Shown: positions 34,235 to 42,616 of the stretch, piece by piece
How the letters are laid out: each line of letters starts with the position of its first letter
How positions within the stretch are numbered: the first letter of the stretch is position 1
Assembly (NCBI GenBank): GCA_964437595.1
Contig: CAYTHO010000025.1
Coordinates: 1 to 61,904 of the forward strand
Length of the DNA: 61,904 nt
Direction of reading: 5' to 3'
DNA from: DSYU01 sp964437595
GTDB lineage: Bacteria; Chloroflexota; Anaerolineae; Anaerolineales; Anaerolineaceae
Notes under the pieces: model-generated
What the model was told of the DNA's origin: nothing
Databases searched by the model: none
Seen by the model: the letters and a program-made list of their open reading frames with translations, nothing else
Position numbers and translations under genes: made by a program

Positions 34235-34251
34235 ATCGTATCCTTTGATGT

Positions 34252-34280
34252 ATTATACTGTGTTATATACAGTATTACAA
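34252..34280 (-). promoter_or_regulatory. PadR promoter overlapped by its likely operator
   Basis: On the minus strand, TTGTAA (34275-34280) and TATAAT (34252-34257) are separated by exactly 17 bases. The inverted repeat ATACTGT (34255-34261), N7, ACAGTAT (34269-34275) lies across the same stretch, covering the spacer and touching both hexamers. This layout is what a PadR repressor site would need to block its own promoter, about 20 bases ahead of the PadR start. Confidence 0.8.
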
Positions 34281-34347
34281 GTAGCAAATACCGCGAAATG
34301 AATAATATTGGGAAAGACTGGTCTTAAGGATAGGGAAACGAATATGC

Positions 34348-34382
34348 GGTTATGTGAAATAGCAGGGCTATTTCACATAACC
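34348..34382. terminator. Terminator, 16-bp perfect stem
   Basis: GGTTATGTGAAATAGC and its exact complement around an AGG loop, between the leftward sulfatase-like gene (stop 34436) and the PadR promoter. It separates the two leftward transcripts. Confidence 0.75.
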
Positions 34383-34435
34383 ACACAGGATCGAGGATAT
34401 CGCCGCGCGGGTGGTGGAGGCAGTTGCTGGCTCGC

Positions 34436-35908
34436 TTACTCCTCCAGCGAGACGCCCGCGTTGAAGTAGCCGTTCAGGATGATTTCAAACGTTTTGTGCG
34501 GGTTCAGGTCATCCGGCAGCCGCGAGGTATCGTAGCCGGGCAGGTACATGGCGTTGAGTATATCGTACACGTACGAGCCGTCATAGTTTTCCAGGATGAT
34601 GCTCTGCGCCACCACGCTGTTGCCTTCTTGTTTATTGCGGGCGCCGTGATCGGATTGAAGCAGGATGATGGGCGGGTTTTTCGGGTCGGCTTTTTTGAGG
34701 ATCGCATCGATCAGCTCCAGCGAAGCCTTGCGCGTATATTGGTGTTGCCCAAGATAATAGTTCCAGTCCAGCGGGTTTTCCAGGTTTAGATAGCGGCCAT
34801 TTTTATCAAACACAAAGGGCACGTGGGGCAGCAGCAGGTGGGTGTAAACAAACTTGGGCGAACCGATATCCCCCAGGTTGGCAGTGCGGCGCAGGGTGTA
34901 CAGCGCCACCTTACGGTGATTGGTGACCCAGGTCGATTCGGGTTTTACGTACGTGGAAAGGAAGCGCAGCGCCGTCATTTGCAGCACCATCGTCGAAAAG
35001 TCGCGCGCGCCCACCCAGCGCACGTTCACGTCCTGCCCGGAATAGGTGAGATCGTAATCGGCGGTGATCTTCGGCTTGGTCGGGTAGGCGGTGAAGGTAT
35101 TGTCGAAAACCACCGTGGTGTAGCCGTACGACTTCAGCGTGCGCATCACCAGGTTGTCGGCGATGGCATCGAAGGTGACCAGATGGTCGGGCGTGGTGTA
35201 GTTTTTCAGGTTCAACCGGCTGGCGATCTCGTTAAGCGTGCTGCGATGCGGGCTGCGGCTGTTTTCAGCGACAAAGAAGCCTCTCGCTTTCAATTCCGCC
35301 AGGAAGGTTTCCATTTCTGCATCTTTCCAGTATTCGCGCATCGGTTTTGGCCCGGCGAACTCGTCCAGGATGATGAAGTAGATATCGGGGCGCTTCTCGG
35401 GGAGGGGTTTGTCGATATTGGCAAAAACGCTAGCGTTCGCGGCTTGCACCGGCCTGGCGCGCGAAATTTTTTGAACCTCGGTGGGGATGCACGCGGCGAT
35501 GTTATAACCGACCAAAAGGACCACCACCGCCCAGGCAGCGATGTTGAATTTCTGCGCGCTGGCCGTTTTCAGCCGGTAAACCAGCCCGAAAATCAGCAGG
35601 GCGAGCAGTGCATACGCGGGCAGCAGGTAACGCTGGCGGATGTTCAGCCCGGCGTGGAGGGCTGTGTAGATAGAACCGGACAGGCAGAGGAAGAACAAAA
35701 CCACAAAAGCCAGGTTGGCGGCTTTGGTCTTATCCTTCTGGATCAGGCGGAAGAAAGCATATACCAGGCCCGCCGCGCCCAGCGAAATGCCCAGCGGTAG
35801 GGCCAGCATGGGGAGATCGAGAATCTCGGCGTTCACGCTGTACAGAAAAATGGCCGGGTAAACGGCGATCAGAAAAGGCAAGGAGGCGGCGCGGACTTTT
35901 TTCATCAT
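34436..35908 (-). CDS. Membrane-anchored sulfatase/phosphoethanolamine-transferase-like protein
   Basis: A 490-residue protein with about five N-terminal membrane helices and a C-terminal alkaline-phosphatase-superfamily domain. The latter begins RPDIYFIILDEFAGPKPMREYW (metal-binding Asp and a nearby residue set), and continues with a middle RSPHRSTLNEIASRL region and PPIILLQSDHGARNK, which matches the second metal-binding DHG motif. The usual catalytic Thr/Ser context is less clear. This suggests sulfatase- or phosphoglycerol/phosphoethanolamine-transferase-like activity on cell-surface lipids or polysaccharides; the substrate is unknown. The ATG at 35908 (AGAGGG upstream) is chosen over 35968. 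Confidence 0.82.
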   Translation of the reverse strand: MMKKVRAASLPFLIAVYPAIFLYSVNAEILDLPMLALPLGISLGAAGLVYAFFRLIQKDKTKAANLAFVVLFFLCLSGSIYTALHAGLNIRQRYLLPAYALLALLIFGLVYRLKTASAQKFNIAAWAVVVLLVGYNIAACIPTEVQKISRARPVQAANASVFANIDKPLPEKRPDIYFIILDEFAGPKPMREYWKDAEMETFLAELKARGFFVAENSRSPHRSTLNEIASRLNLKNYTTPDHLVTFDAIADNLVMRTLKSYGYTTVVFDNTFTAYPTKPKITADYDLTYSGQDVNVRWVGARDFSTMVLQMTALRFLSTYVKPESTWVTNHRKVALYTLRRTANLGDIGSPKFVYTHLLLPHVPFVFDKNGRYLNLENPLDWNYYLGQHQYTRKASLELIDAILKKADPKNPPIILLQSDHGARNKQEGNSVVAQSIILENYDGSYVYDILNAMYLPGYDTSRLPDDLNPHKTFEIILNGYFNAGVSLEE

Positions 35909-35954
35909 AACAGCCCTCTCATGCGCTGAGAAACGTTTTTCAGCGAGAGAATTG

Positions 35955-35985
35955 ATTATACCAACCAACCATCTTTTTAAATCAA
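35955..35985 (-). promoter_or_regulatory. Candidate promoter of the sulfatase-like gene
   Basis: On the minus strand, TTGATT (35980-35985) and TATAAT (35955-35960) are 19 bases apart, a wide but tolerable spacing, about 45 bases upstream of the ATG. Confidence 0.45.
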
Positions 35986-36027
35986 AACCGATGTATGATA
36001 AGCATAACCCAAGAGGAGGAAAGACGG

Positions 36028-36768
36028 ATGCACAATCACAACAGAACCAGGGTGGTCAGTGTTGCATTTTTTGTATTGATTGTTGTTTTGATCCTACTTG
36101 TGTCTTCTCAAATAAAGGGTGCCGCGATTGCGGGTTTCTCAACCCCAATGGTAAAGAACCGAGAAGCAAAACTTGTCGAGCATTATCAGAAGCTGCTGGC
36201 TTCAGGCAGGATGGCAACAGAAATGAAGCCTTCCATCGAGGATAAACTAGAAGGGGCTATCATGGAGGCTACAGAATCAGCAAGAGTCGTAAGCGCGCAA
36301 GAACAAACAGCAATATTCAGTGGAAAATTGACGGTAATTGCTGAACTTACATTAACCCCTGAAATTCGTGAAATTCATAAAGAAAAAACGAAACATCCTT
36401 CAGAATTATTTATGGATCCGGTAACCCCATTTATTAAAGATGCATGGTTTACAACCGGTTGGATTGACCGTTCTGGAGAGGAAGAAATTTCTTACCTGGC
36501 TGGCCGTTTATTTGATGACCCAGAACAAGCCGTAATCTTTATTTGTCAAGGCCAGTGCACTGGGAAGCGGGTGTCACGCTATTACCTGGCGGAGAAAAAT
36601 GGGGCATTGAAAATCACAAAGGCCGTTGATGGTAAATTGATTATGCTATCCAAAAACGGAAAAGAATATCGTTTTAACATGAAAGCCAAACGCTTTGAAA
36701 ATGCAAAGGGTGAAGCCCTCCCGGATATCACCACTCTGCCGACTCTGCCAGGATACCCAGGTCCATAA
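36028..36768 (+). CDS. Signal-anchored hypothetical protein
   Basis: A 246-residue protein with one N-terminal membrane anchor (VVSVAFFVLIVVLILLVSSQI) and an extracytoplasmic domain (KLVEHYQKLLASGRMATEM; YRFNMKAKRFENAKGEALPDI). Two Cys occur in IFICQGQCTG. I do not recognise a family. The ATG at 36028 is chosen because GGAGGAAAG lies just upstream; the ATG at 35995 has no site. AT-rich compared with its neighbours, like the 25-27 kb island. Confidence 0.78.
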   Translation: MHNHNRTRVVSVAFFVLIVVLILLVSSQIKGAAIAGFSTPMVKNREAKLVEHYQKLLASGRMATEMKPSIEDKLEGAIMEATESARVVSAQEQTAIFSGKLTVIAELTLTPEIREIHKEKTKHPSELFMDPVTPFIKDAWFTTGWIDRSGEEEISYLAGRLFDDPEQAVIFICQGQCTGKRVSRYYLAEKNGALKITKAVDGKLIMLSKNGKEYRFNMKAKRFENAKGEALPDITTLPTLPGYPGP

Positions 36769-36778
36769 CACGTGATCC

Positions 36779-37672
36779 TCACTCATCCACCACCACCATA
36801 TTCCCCAGCACGCCCCATGAGTTAAGGAACACTTCTTTGGGCGTCTCGAAGAACCTGCCGTTGGTCATATAGCGGATCCTCTCCTCATTATATCCGGTCA
36901 CGATCACCACGTGCTCGTACGCCGCCACGGTGACCGTTCTGCCTTCTTTATCCGTATACTCATACGGCACGCCGCCCACCACATTGCCGATCACCCAGGC
37001 GATGACCGGTTTATCCTGGGCTACCTTGCCAATGACCTGCTCCAGGGTGTAGCCCTTGTAAGCTTTGGCAGGGATGTCGTATTGGTTGAGCAAATCCGCC
37101 ACCGGCCCGGCGTGCACGCCGTAGGCGTAGGGCGGCACCTGCCCCCAGGGCGAATTGACGTCGCCGACGAAGCCGTAATCGGGGTTGTCCGATACCGGCA
37201 GCTTATATTGAAACTCAAACTCGTTGAATTCGTACCCAAAAAACCGGGCCCAATCCAGTGCGGTAGCCGCCTCGCAGCCCAGGGTGAAGTACTGCTTGTG
37301 CCCGCTGATGCCGGTAATGTAGTGCTCGGTGGGGATTGGAGATTGGGGATTAGGGACTGGGAATTGGGGAGTAGGGATTGGAGATTGGGAATTGCGCGTA
37401 GCCAATTGGTCGAGAGTCGCCGCAGCCCGGTCGGCGATAGGGGTATGGGTAGGGGCGGATCGCGATCCACCCTCTTGCGCGGTCGCGGCGTCAGTCTGTG
37501 CGGCGGACGGGTCAACTTGCGATCCACCCTCTTGCGCGGTCGCGGCGGGTTGGGCGAAATGCGAGCCGCCCACCCGCTCGACCGGGGCCTGGATGGGGGG
37601 CGCGGCGCAGGCCGCCAGCAGCATCAGCAGCGCCAGCAGCCAGCAGCCCGCGTGTGGGGTGCGGTGGGGCAT
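36779..37672 (-). CDS. Papain-like C39-type peptidase lipoprotein
   Basis: A 297-residue lipoprotein with lipobox LAAC at Cys22. A low-complexity linker (about 28-116) includes two copies of ATAQEGGSxxxP and a run of PIPTPQFPVPNPQSPIPT that is encoded by a GGGATT-type DNA repeat. The C39-like domain (about 117-297) has catalytic Cys133 in YFTLGCEAATALDWARF, His254 in YEHVVIVTGYNEERI, and NSWG near 287. The exported enzyme probably cleaves peptides or peptidoglycan crosslinks at the surface. It is separated by only 11 bases from the upstream leftward gene. Confidence 0.85.
   Translation of the reverse strand: MPHRTPHAGCWLLALLMLLAACAAPPIQAPVERVGGSHFAQPAATAQEGGSQVDPSAAQTDAATAQEGGSRSAPTHTPIADRAAATLDQLATRNSQSPIPTPQFPVPNPQSPIPTEHYITGISGHKQYFTLGCEAATALDWARFFGYEFNEFEFQYKLPVSDNPDYGFVGDVNSPWGQVPPYAYGVHAGPVADLLNQYDIPAKAYKGYTLEQVIGKVAQDKPVIAWVIGNVVGGVPYEYTDKEGRTVTVAAYEHVVIVTGYNEERIRYMTNGRFFETPKEVFLNSWGVLGNMVVVDE
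37330..37394. repeat. GGGATT-type repeat inside the C39 gene
   Basis: About nine imperfect units of GGGGATT, GGAGATT, GGGAATT and AGGGATT. It is read in the minus direction as a Pro/Ser/Ile-rich linker. Elsewhere in the window the same repeat is intergenic (6931 and 9945). Confidence 0.75.
37462..37547. repeat. Direct repeat in the C39 linker
   Basis: 29 identical bases occur at 37462-37490 and 37519-37547 (offset 57), encoding the two AATAQEGGS segments of the linker. Confidence 0.85.
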
Positions 37673-37683
37673 GGCGGCGCAGG

Positions 37684-38181
37684 CTACCTTTCTACCCAGT
37701 CCAGCAGGTGTTCTTCGATGTGCTCGTAGGTGTTATTGCGGATCCACTCGGCGAAAGGCACGGCCTTCATCCAGGCGAAGCGGTCTGGGTCGAACAGATC
37801 GGCGGCGGGGGCAGTGCGGGCAATTTCCAGCAGGCGCAGGTGCGCGGTTTCTTCGCCGGCGCGCGCGGCGGCGTAGGGCAGGCTGGCGCAGCGGGCCAGC
37901 ATCAGCGCGTTCAGCTCGTCCAGCGTCATGCGCTCCAGCTCCCAGTCCGGGGTGGCGCCGGAGGTCAGGGCGGTATAGGCATCAGCGATGCGCTCTTCCC
38001 ACCCGCCCAGGTGGATCAGCAGCTCGCGCGCCGTCCAGCCGTTGGTCAGCACCGGCTGGTCCATGGGGGCGCTGTTTACCTTGGCTGCCAGCGCCGCGCG
38101 CCCACCTTCCATTTTCTCCACCAGTTCTTGGCGGTGTTGTTGATGATCGTCAGAGTCGGTTGTATGAATTGGCATGTGCAT
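37684..38181 (-). CDS. ClbS/DfsB-like four-helix (DinB-type) protein
   Basis: A 165-residue cytoplasmic protein of the DinB/ClbS four-helix type: NGWTARELLIHLGGWEERIADAY then WELERMTLDELNALMLAR and NNTYEHIEEHLLDWVER with histidines where the family often has metal ligands. ClbS-like proteins include DNA-protecting hydrolases and thiol-dependent enzymes, and the exact function is not predictable. It lies 11 bases upstream of the C39 peptidase gene in the same direction. No good ribosome site is seen; the ATG at 38175 is an alternative start. Confidence 0.8.
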   Translation of the reverse strand: MHMPIHTTDSDDHQQHRQELVEKMEGGRAALAAKVNSAPMDQPVLTNGWTARELLIHLGGWEERIADAYTALTSGATPDWELERMTLDELNALMLARCASLPYAAARAGEETAHLRLLEIARTAPAADLFDPDRFAWMKAVPFAEWIRNNTYEHIEEHLLDWVER

Positions 38182-38460
38182 GAATCCAGTAAGGGTCGTT
38201 TGATTACAGGGATTGAGTATAGCATCAAAAGGGTGGAGATCGACATTTCTTGTGATTGCCTTTTCTCTAAAATTAAGTTATAACAATAATATCTATTTAG
38301 TCTTCCACTTTATAACTACAATTTAACGTTTTCAATAACGTTGCCGCGTGTGTTTTCGTCGCCTCTATGGCTTTACTCGTTGAGAAGCACAGGCGGCTTT
38401 TTGTTTTGTTCCCCAGGCCGTCTGCCTGGAGATTCAAACACCAACCCAAGGAGTGATGCA

Positions 38461-39861
38461 ATGAAAAACAAATGGATGTGCATGATCGCTGTGCTGCTGG
38501 TCGCGCTGCTGCTCAACGTGCAGACTGGCGCGGGTCAAAACCCACCGCCGGAGGATGAACCGGTCCCCGTTGAAGCGCCCCCGGTCATTGATATCCCCAT
38601 CCCCGGCGCCCTCCCCATCCAGGGCCGCCTGACCGACTCGAACGGCAAACTGCTCAACGGCAGCGTTACGATTGTCTTCAGCCTGTATGATGTGGCGACC
38701 GGCGGAACGGCGGTCTGTTCGCAGACACGCACTGTAACCGTGACAAATGGGCTGTTCAGCGATTACCTGGATAATTGTTACAATGACCTGTATGGGCAAA
38801 AAGTCTGGCTGGGCGTGAAGGTTGGTACAGACGCGGAAATGACCCCCCGCCAGGTCATTTATCCCGTACCCTATGCCCTCAACCTGGTTCCTGGCGCGCA
38901 TATTCAGGGCGCGAAAGATGGCATTTTGACGGTGATAGGTACGGCTGGTGGCACCGGGACGGCAGATTACGATGCCTTGTATGTGGAATCCTCCGCGGGC
39001 GGCGAAGCGATCGAAGCCAAGTCGATCTACGGCTATGGGGTGTACGCCACCAGCAATCCCAGCACGGCGCTGTATGGCCTCTCGTTCGGTACAGAAACTT
39101 TCCCGGCAGTTTATGGCTGTAAAGAAGAGGCTTATAGTGTTTGCGGCGATTTTGACGATAACAACCCCGCCGGCGTGGTAGGCGCTTCTACGTTAGGCGA
39201 TGGGATGCAGGGCTATACCAGTGATTTGTTCCACAGGGGCATATACGCAACGAATGCGGGTGGTGGAACCGCCCTCGCTGCCTACAGCAACAGCAACGCT
39301 TCTGCGAATCACTGGTATCCGTCCCTCTATCTAATCCAGGGGAACGGCACCGGTGACTATGTGGTCGGGGCGTCTTCCTATCAGGGTATCCGGAGTTTTC
39401 GGGTGGACGCCACTGGCAAGGGCTTCTTCAATGGCGGAACGCAGGCCTCTGGCGCGGATTTTGCCGAGCAGATCGCTTCCGAAGGGCCAGCTTCCGCCTA
39501 CGAACCGGGGGATGTGCTGGTGATCTCCGCCAGCCAGGACCGGTCGGCGGCGCTGTCAAGCGAGCCGTTCTCCACCCTGGTGCTGGGGGTATATTCTACC
39601 CAGCCCGGCTACCTGGCGGGCGCGCCAGATAGCGATGACCCGCTGGGCGGCCTGCCGGTGGCGGTGCTGGGCATCGTACCGTGCAAGGTGTCGGCGGAAA
39701 ATGGGCCAATCCAGCGCGGCGATCTGCTGGTGACCTCCAGCACGCCCGGGCACGCCATGCGCGCCGGAGACAACCCGCCGGTCGGCGCTGTGCTGGGCAA
39801 GGCCATGGGCTCGCTCGACGCGGGCACCGGGCTGATCCAGGTGCTGGTGACGCTCCATTAG
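38461..39861 (+). CDS. Secreted protein with C-terminal beta-rich domain
   Basis: A 466-residue exported protein. The signal peptide (MCMIAVLLVALLLNVQTGAG) is followed by an N-terminal domain with IQGRLTDSNGKLLNGSVTIVFSLYDVATGG, NGLFSDYLDNCYND and VGTDAEMTPRQVIYPVPYAL, typical of bacterial surface proteins with tail-fibre-like openings. A middle repeated region (ALYGLSFGTETFPAVYGC...) leads to a C-terminal GADFAEQIASEGPA to GAVLGKAMGSLDAGTGLIQVLVTLH. No catalytic motif is certain. The ATG at 38461 has AAGGAG; the upstream in-frame ATG at 38341 would disrupt the signal peptide. It is followed by a small protein seven bases after an overlapping ribosome site. Confidence 0.85.
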   Translation: MKNKWMCMIAVLLVALLLNVQTGAGQNPPPEDEPVPVEAPPVIDIPIPGALPIQGRLTDSNGKLLNGSVTIVFSLYDVATGGTAVCSQTRTVTVTNGLFSDYLDNCYNDLYGQKVWLGVKVGTDAEMTPRQVIYPVPYALNLVPGAHIQGAKDGILTVIGTAGGTGTADYDALYVESSAGGEAIEAKSIYGYGVYATSNPSTALYGLSFGTETFPAVYGCKEEAYSVCGDFDDNNPAGVVGASTLGDGMQGYTSDLFHRGIYATNAGGGTALAAYSNSNASANHWYPSLYLIQGNGTGDYVVGASSYQGIRSFRVDATGKGFFNGGTQASGADFAEQIASEGPASAYEPGDVLVISASQDRSAALSSEPFSTLVLGVYSTQPGYLAGAPDSDDPLGGLPVAVLGIVPCKVSAENGPIQRGDLLVTSSTPGHAMRAGDNPPVGAVLGKAMGSLDAGTGLIQVLVTLH

Positions 39862-39871
39862 GAGGCGCGTG

Positions 39872-40168
39872 ATGAAAAAAATCCGCAGTTGGTTTAAATC
39901 CCCCACCGCGCTGGCCCTGCTGGTGCTGACGCTGTTATTGATCCTTATTTCCAGCGTCACCGCCATGAGTTCGCCTTCCTACCGGCTGGATTGGTTTGCC
40001 CCCATGACCGGTTCAGGCGGCACTTCCAGCTCGGCCCATTACACCATGAGCATGACGGTCGGCCAAACCGCCAGCGGTCTGGCGGAGAGCGCGCACTACT
40101 CGGCTAACCTCGGCTTCTGGCAGGACATCTTCACCATATTCACCTACCTGCCGGTGTTGAGTAAGTAA
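39872..40168 (+). CDS. Small exported protein
   Basis: A 98-residue protein with an N-terminal signal/anchor (ALALLVLTLLLILISSVTAMS) and a short C-terminal domain: YRLDWFAPMTGSGGTSSSAHYTMSMTVGQTASGLAESAHYSANLGFW. This pattern (LDW then G(G)GxSxSxxYxLxxTVGQ ending in GFW) recurs as a small secreted-protein type in such genomes. GGAGG precedes the ATG and overlaps the previous stop region, so the two genes are co-transcribed. Confidence 0.75.
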   Translation: MKKIRSWFKSPTALALLVLTLLLILISSVTAMSSPSYRLDWFAPMTGSGGTSSSAHYTMSMTVGQTASGLAESAHYSANLGFWQDIFTIFTYLPVLSK

Positions 40169-40425
40169 AAGGACGCTGTTTTTCCGGCACGCGGTCCTTC
40201 TCGATGATCATTGCCTATCGAAAAGAATTCGGACAGCGGGAGTTTGACTGGCGGCTGCCGAATATTTGAGCATTTAATCCTACTCAAAGAATCCCGCGGC
40301 CAATTTTGAGTAAAAAATTAGTCCTCCTTGAGAACGATACGTTATTTTTTGAGTGCAAGTTGGTTTTCGAATGAGCGCTCAAAACCAGTGATCCACAAAA
40401 CCTTCTGACTCAAGGAGTAGAAACG
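40169..40425. other. Intergenic region
   Basis: About 250 bases without a gene. It contains short repeats of TTTTGAGTAAAAAATTAGTCC type and TTTTTTGAGTG, but no clear terminator, promoter or family-like open frame. Confidence 0.5.
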
Positions 40426-41115
40426 ATGACTGTCAAAATGTCCGAAAGAGTTCGAGAGCCGCAGGCAGAGGTGGTGATCCCTGCCCCTTCTGCGGAAGCC
40501 AGGGAGATGCCAACCACAATGATCGACATTCTGATGGCGAGGGCAACCAACCGGACCAGGGATTACCTCAGGCGGCAGCGCAGCCAGATTGAAATCGGTA
40601 CCCAGGTAACGGGCTTCACCATGTGGGACTGCTGGACAAGGGGCCCTTACCTGTATGATCCGAACGTCGAGCCCCCACCGGATTTCCTGCCGAACAAGGT
40701 GATTGCCTCCGATCAGAGTGTCTGGTTCTATGGCTTCATTTGGATCAACCCCAGCCTCTATGGTGGGTTGAATCCAAGAGACATCTTCGCCAACCGGCCA
40801 TACAATGCCCGGTTCGAGACGATTAACCGCACGCTGGTCGAACCCGGGCCGAGCCATGTTATTCCCGCGACGTTCCCAAATGCTGATGCATTCCCTGTCG
40901 ATGGCCTGTTCCCGTTGTCATGGGAAGTCCAGTTCGATGATCCTGGCAATACCCCCAACATTTATGAGCTCGACCTGACCATCGATCTCACCCAGAGCGG
41001 GCTACAGTATGCGTCCTTCGGCACGTGGAACTGGGACCCTGATATGGATGTGTGGGGCCCGGGACCGCACTGGGAGTTCGAGCGGTCGGCCAAGTTCATG
41101 GTGTATCACCGCTAA
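40426..41115 (+). CDS. Hypothetical protein of unknown family
   Basis: A 229-residue protein with no signal peptide. The N-terminal PTTMIDILMARATNRTRDYLRRQRSQIEIG is helical and charged. The rest is rich in Trp/Tyr/Pro (FTMWDCWTRGPYLYDPNVEPPPDF; SVWFYGFIWINPSLYGG; SWEVQFDDPGNT; YASFGTWNWDPDMDVWGPGPHWEFERS), which suggests a beta-sandwich that may bind carbohydrate or lipid. I do not recognise a family. AAGGAG precedes the ATG, and a 17-bp hairpin ends the transcript. Possible relation to the following protease operon is only positional. Confidence 0.75.
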   Translation: MTVKMSERVREPQAEVVIPAPSAEAREMPTTMIDILMARATNRTRDYLRRQRSQIEIGTQVTGFTMWDCWTRGPYLYDPNVEPPPDFLPNKVIASDQSVWFYGFIWINPSLYGGLNPRDIFANRPYNARFETINRTLVEPGPSHVIPATFPNADAFPVDGLFPLSWEVQFDDPGNTPNIYELDLTIDLTQSGLQYASFGTWNWDPDMDVWGPGPHWEFERSAKFMVYHR

Positions 41116-41177
41116 AGGGCCACACTTACCCGGCCCTACGGCTGAATGGAGCCGGGCAAGAATCGCACCATACGGAC

Positions 41178-41214
41178 CTGGGGCTGTCCAAAAGGTACTT
41201 TTGGACAGCCCCAG
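41178..41214. terminator. Terminator, 17-bp perfect stem
   Basis: CTGGGGCTGTCCAAAAG and its exact complement around a GTA loop, with an AAAAG/CTTTT end that gives U-rich ends. It separates the 229-residue gene from the protease operon. Confidence 0.85.
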
Positions 41215-41244
41215 TGGGGTTGTGCATCAAACAGGAGATGAAAT

Positions 41245-42345
41245 ATGGCGAAAGCCTGGAACGCTGGGGAGCTTCGTGAAGCCATCTACGCCCGCCAGGT
41301 GGCTTCGGCATATTACCTGAGAAACCCGCAGGTAACGCTGATCGATGTCGGATTAAAAATGAAGGATCATGCGTACACGGGCGAGCTGGCGGTCCGCGTG
41401 CACGTACGGAAGAAAATCAAAGGGCCTGCTTTCGAGGTATTCAGCAGCGCCTATCCTCACCTGGTGGTTCAGCCAGAGAAAATTCCTTTTTTGGTGGATG
41501 TGATCGAGGGCACCTACCCGATGGGCTGGGGCTGGCCGTACGGAACCTACAATACCCGCGCCAGGCGGTGCGATCCGCTGAAGGGCGGCGTCAGCGTCTC
41601 GGGCGAATGGGTGTTTGGTTACGGCACCCTGGGAGGGATTGTCGAGAACCGCGAAAGCCACGAAAAGATGATCCTCAGCAACTGGCACGTGCTGGCGGGC
41701 TCGAGTGCGGCGGTGCGGGGAACGCGCATTTTCCAACCGGCATATGGCGACTACGGCAACCGGTGGGATACGGTGGCGCTGCTCGAACGGCACGTTTTCG
41801 ACCAGGAAATCGATGCCGCGGTGGCCCGGCTCACCGGCGCCAGGGGATGGTCGAACGAACAGTTGGGCGTTGGCCCGGTGACCGGGGTGGGGGCGCCCAC
41901 CGTGGGCATGCGGGTCACCAAATCGGGGCGCGCTTCCGCGGTAACCTATGGCGTGATCGATGGGTTTGAGGGCGAGTACCCCATTTACTACCAGGGTGTG
42001 CCGCACCGCATCAAGCACGTCCACCGCATCGTTCCGGAAGACGGGTATTCCGAGGTGAGCCGCGCGGGTGATTCTGGCTCGTGGTGGCTGGAGCAGGCGA
42101 CCTGCCGTGCAGTGGGCCTGCACTTCGCCGGGAATGATTACCCCACTGAAACCGCCCTGGCGATCGCCATGCCGCAGGTGCTGGACGCGCTGAAAGTAGA
42201 TATCGCGGGCATCCAGGCGCCAGTGATTGTGCCGGAGGCGGCGGTCCAGCCGTTGGCGGCGGAAGCGGCCCCGGCTGTTCTGGTGGGGATTGAAGCAGCG
42301 GCGCAGCCGCGTTCCGCCCGCGTGCTGCAACGAATGCCCGGGTGA
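41245..42345 (+). CDS. Trypsin-like serine protease with N-terminal prodomain-like region
   Basis: A 366-residue protein without signal peptide. The N-terminal 95 residues (REAIYARQVASAYYLRNPQVTLIDVGLKM then YTGELAVRVHVRKKI) look like a folded propeptide-type domain. The catalytic domain (about 110-330) has His148 in ILSNWHVLAG, Asp190 in QEIDAAVARL and Ser277 in AGDSGSWWLE, a complete trypsin-type triad with the GDSG motif. It is similar in layout to Nal1-like/S1-type proteases. AGGAG precedes the ATG. The next gene encodes a protein resembling only the prodomain-like part, 6 bases downstream. Confidence 0.88.
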   Translation: MAKAWNAGELREAIYARQVASAYYLRNPQVTLIDVGLKMKDHAYTGELAVRVHVRKKIKGPAFEVFSSAYPHLVVQPEKIPFLVDVIEGTYPMGWGWPYGTYNTRARRCDPLKGGVSVSGEWVFGYGTLGGIVENRESHEKMILSNWHVLAGSSAAVRGTRIFQPAYGDYGNRWDTVALLERHVFDQEIDAAVARLTGARGWSNEQLGVGPVTGVGAPTVGMRVTKSGRASAVTYGVIDGFEGEYPIYYQGVPHRIKHVHRIVPEDGYSEVSRAGDSGSWWLEQATCRAVGLHFAGNDYPTETALAIAMPQVLDALKVDIAGIQAPVIVPEAAVQPLAAEAAPAVLVGIEAAAQPRSARVLQRMPG

Positions 42346-42351
42346 CCAGCC

Positions 42352-42603
42352 ATGGACAGCGAGCAGGCATCTGCTGTGGAACGGGCGCTGCGGGCGCGCG
42401 ATGCGCTCTCGCAGCAGTTTTTGCGGCGGCCCGAGGTGAGCCTGATCGACATTGGCTACGATCCCGAAGACCCCGGCCATCCGCCCCGGCTGGTACTGCG
42501 CGTTCACGTGCGGGGCGAGGCAAGCGCGGAATCGCTCGGCCTGCCGCCCGATATTGATGGCATCCCCGTGCGCGTGCTGTCCGGGGACTACCACCTGGAG
42601 TAA
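42352..42603 (+). CDS. Free-standing prodomain-like protein
   Basis: An 83-residue protein: RALRARDALSQQFLRRPEVSLIDIGYDPEDPG then RLVLRVHVRGEASAESLG and IDGIPVRVLSGDY. This parallels the first 90 residues of the protease just upstream (YARQVASAYYLRNPQVTLIDVGLKM; ELAVRVHVRKKI; IPFLVDVIEG), with no catalytic domain. A separate prodomain could fold or inhibit the protease in trans; this is inference. It sits 6 bases after the protease and 13 before the HhH gene. Confidence 0.82.
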   Translation: MDSEQASAVERALRARDALSQQFLRRPEVSLIDIGYDPEDPGHPPRLVLRVHVRGEASAESLGLPPDIDGIPVRVLSGDYHLE

Positions 42604-42616
42604 GAAGGAGCAAACC

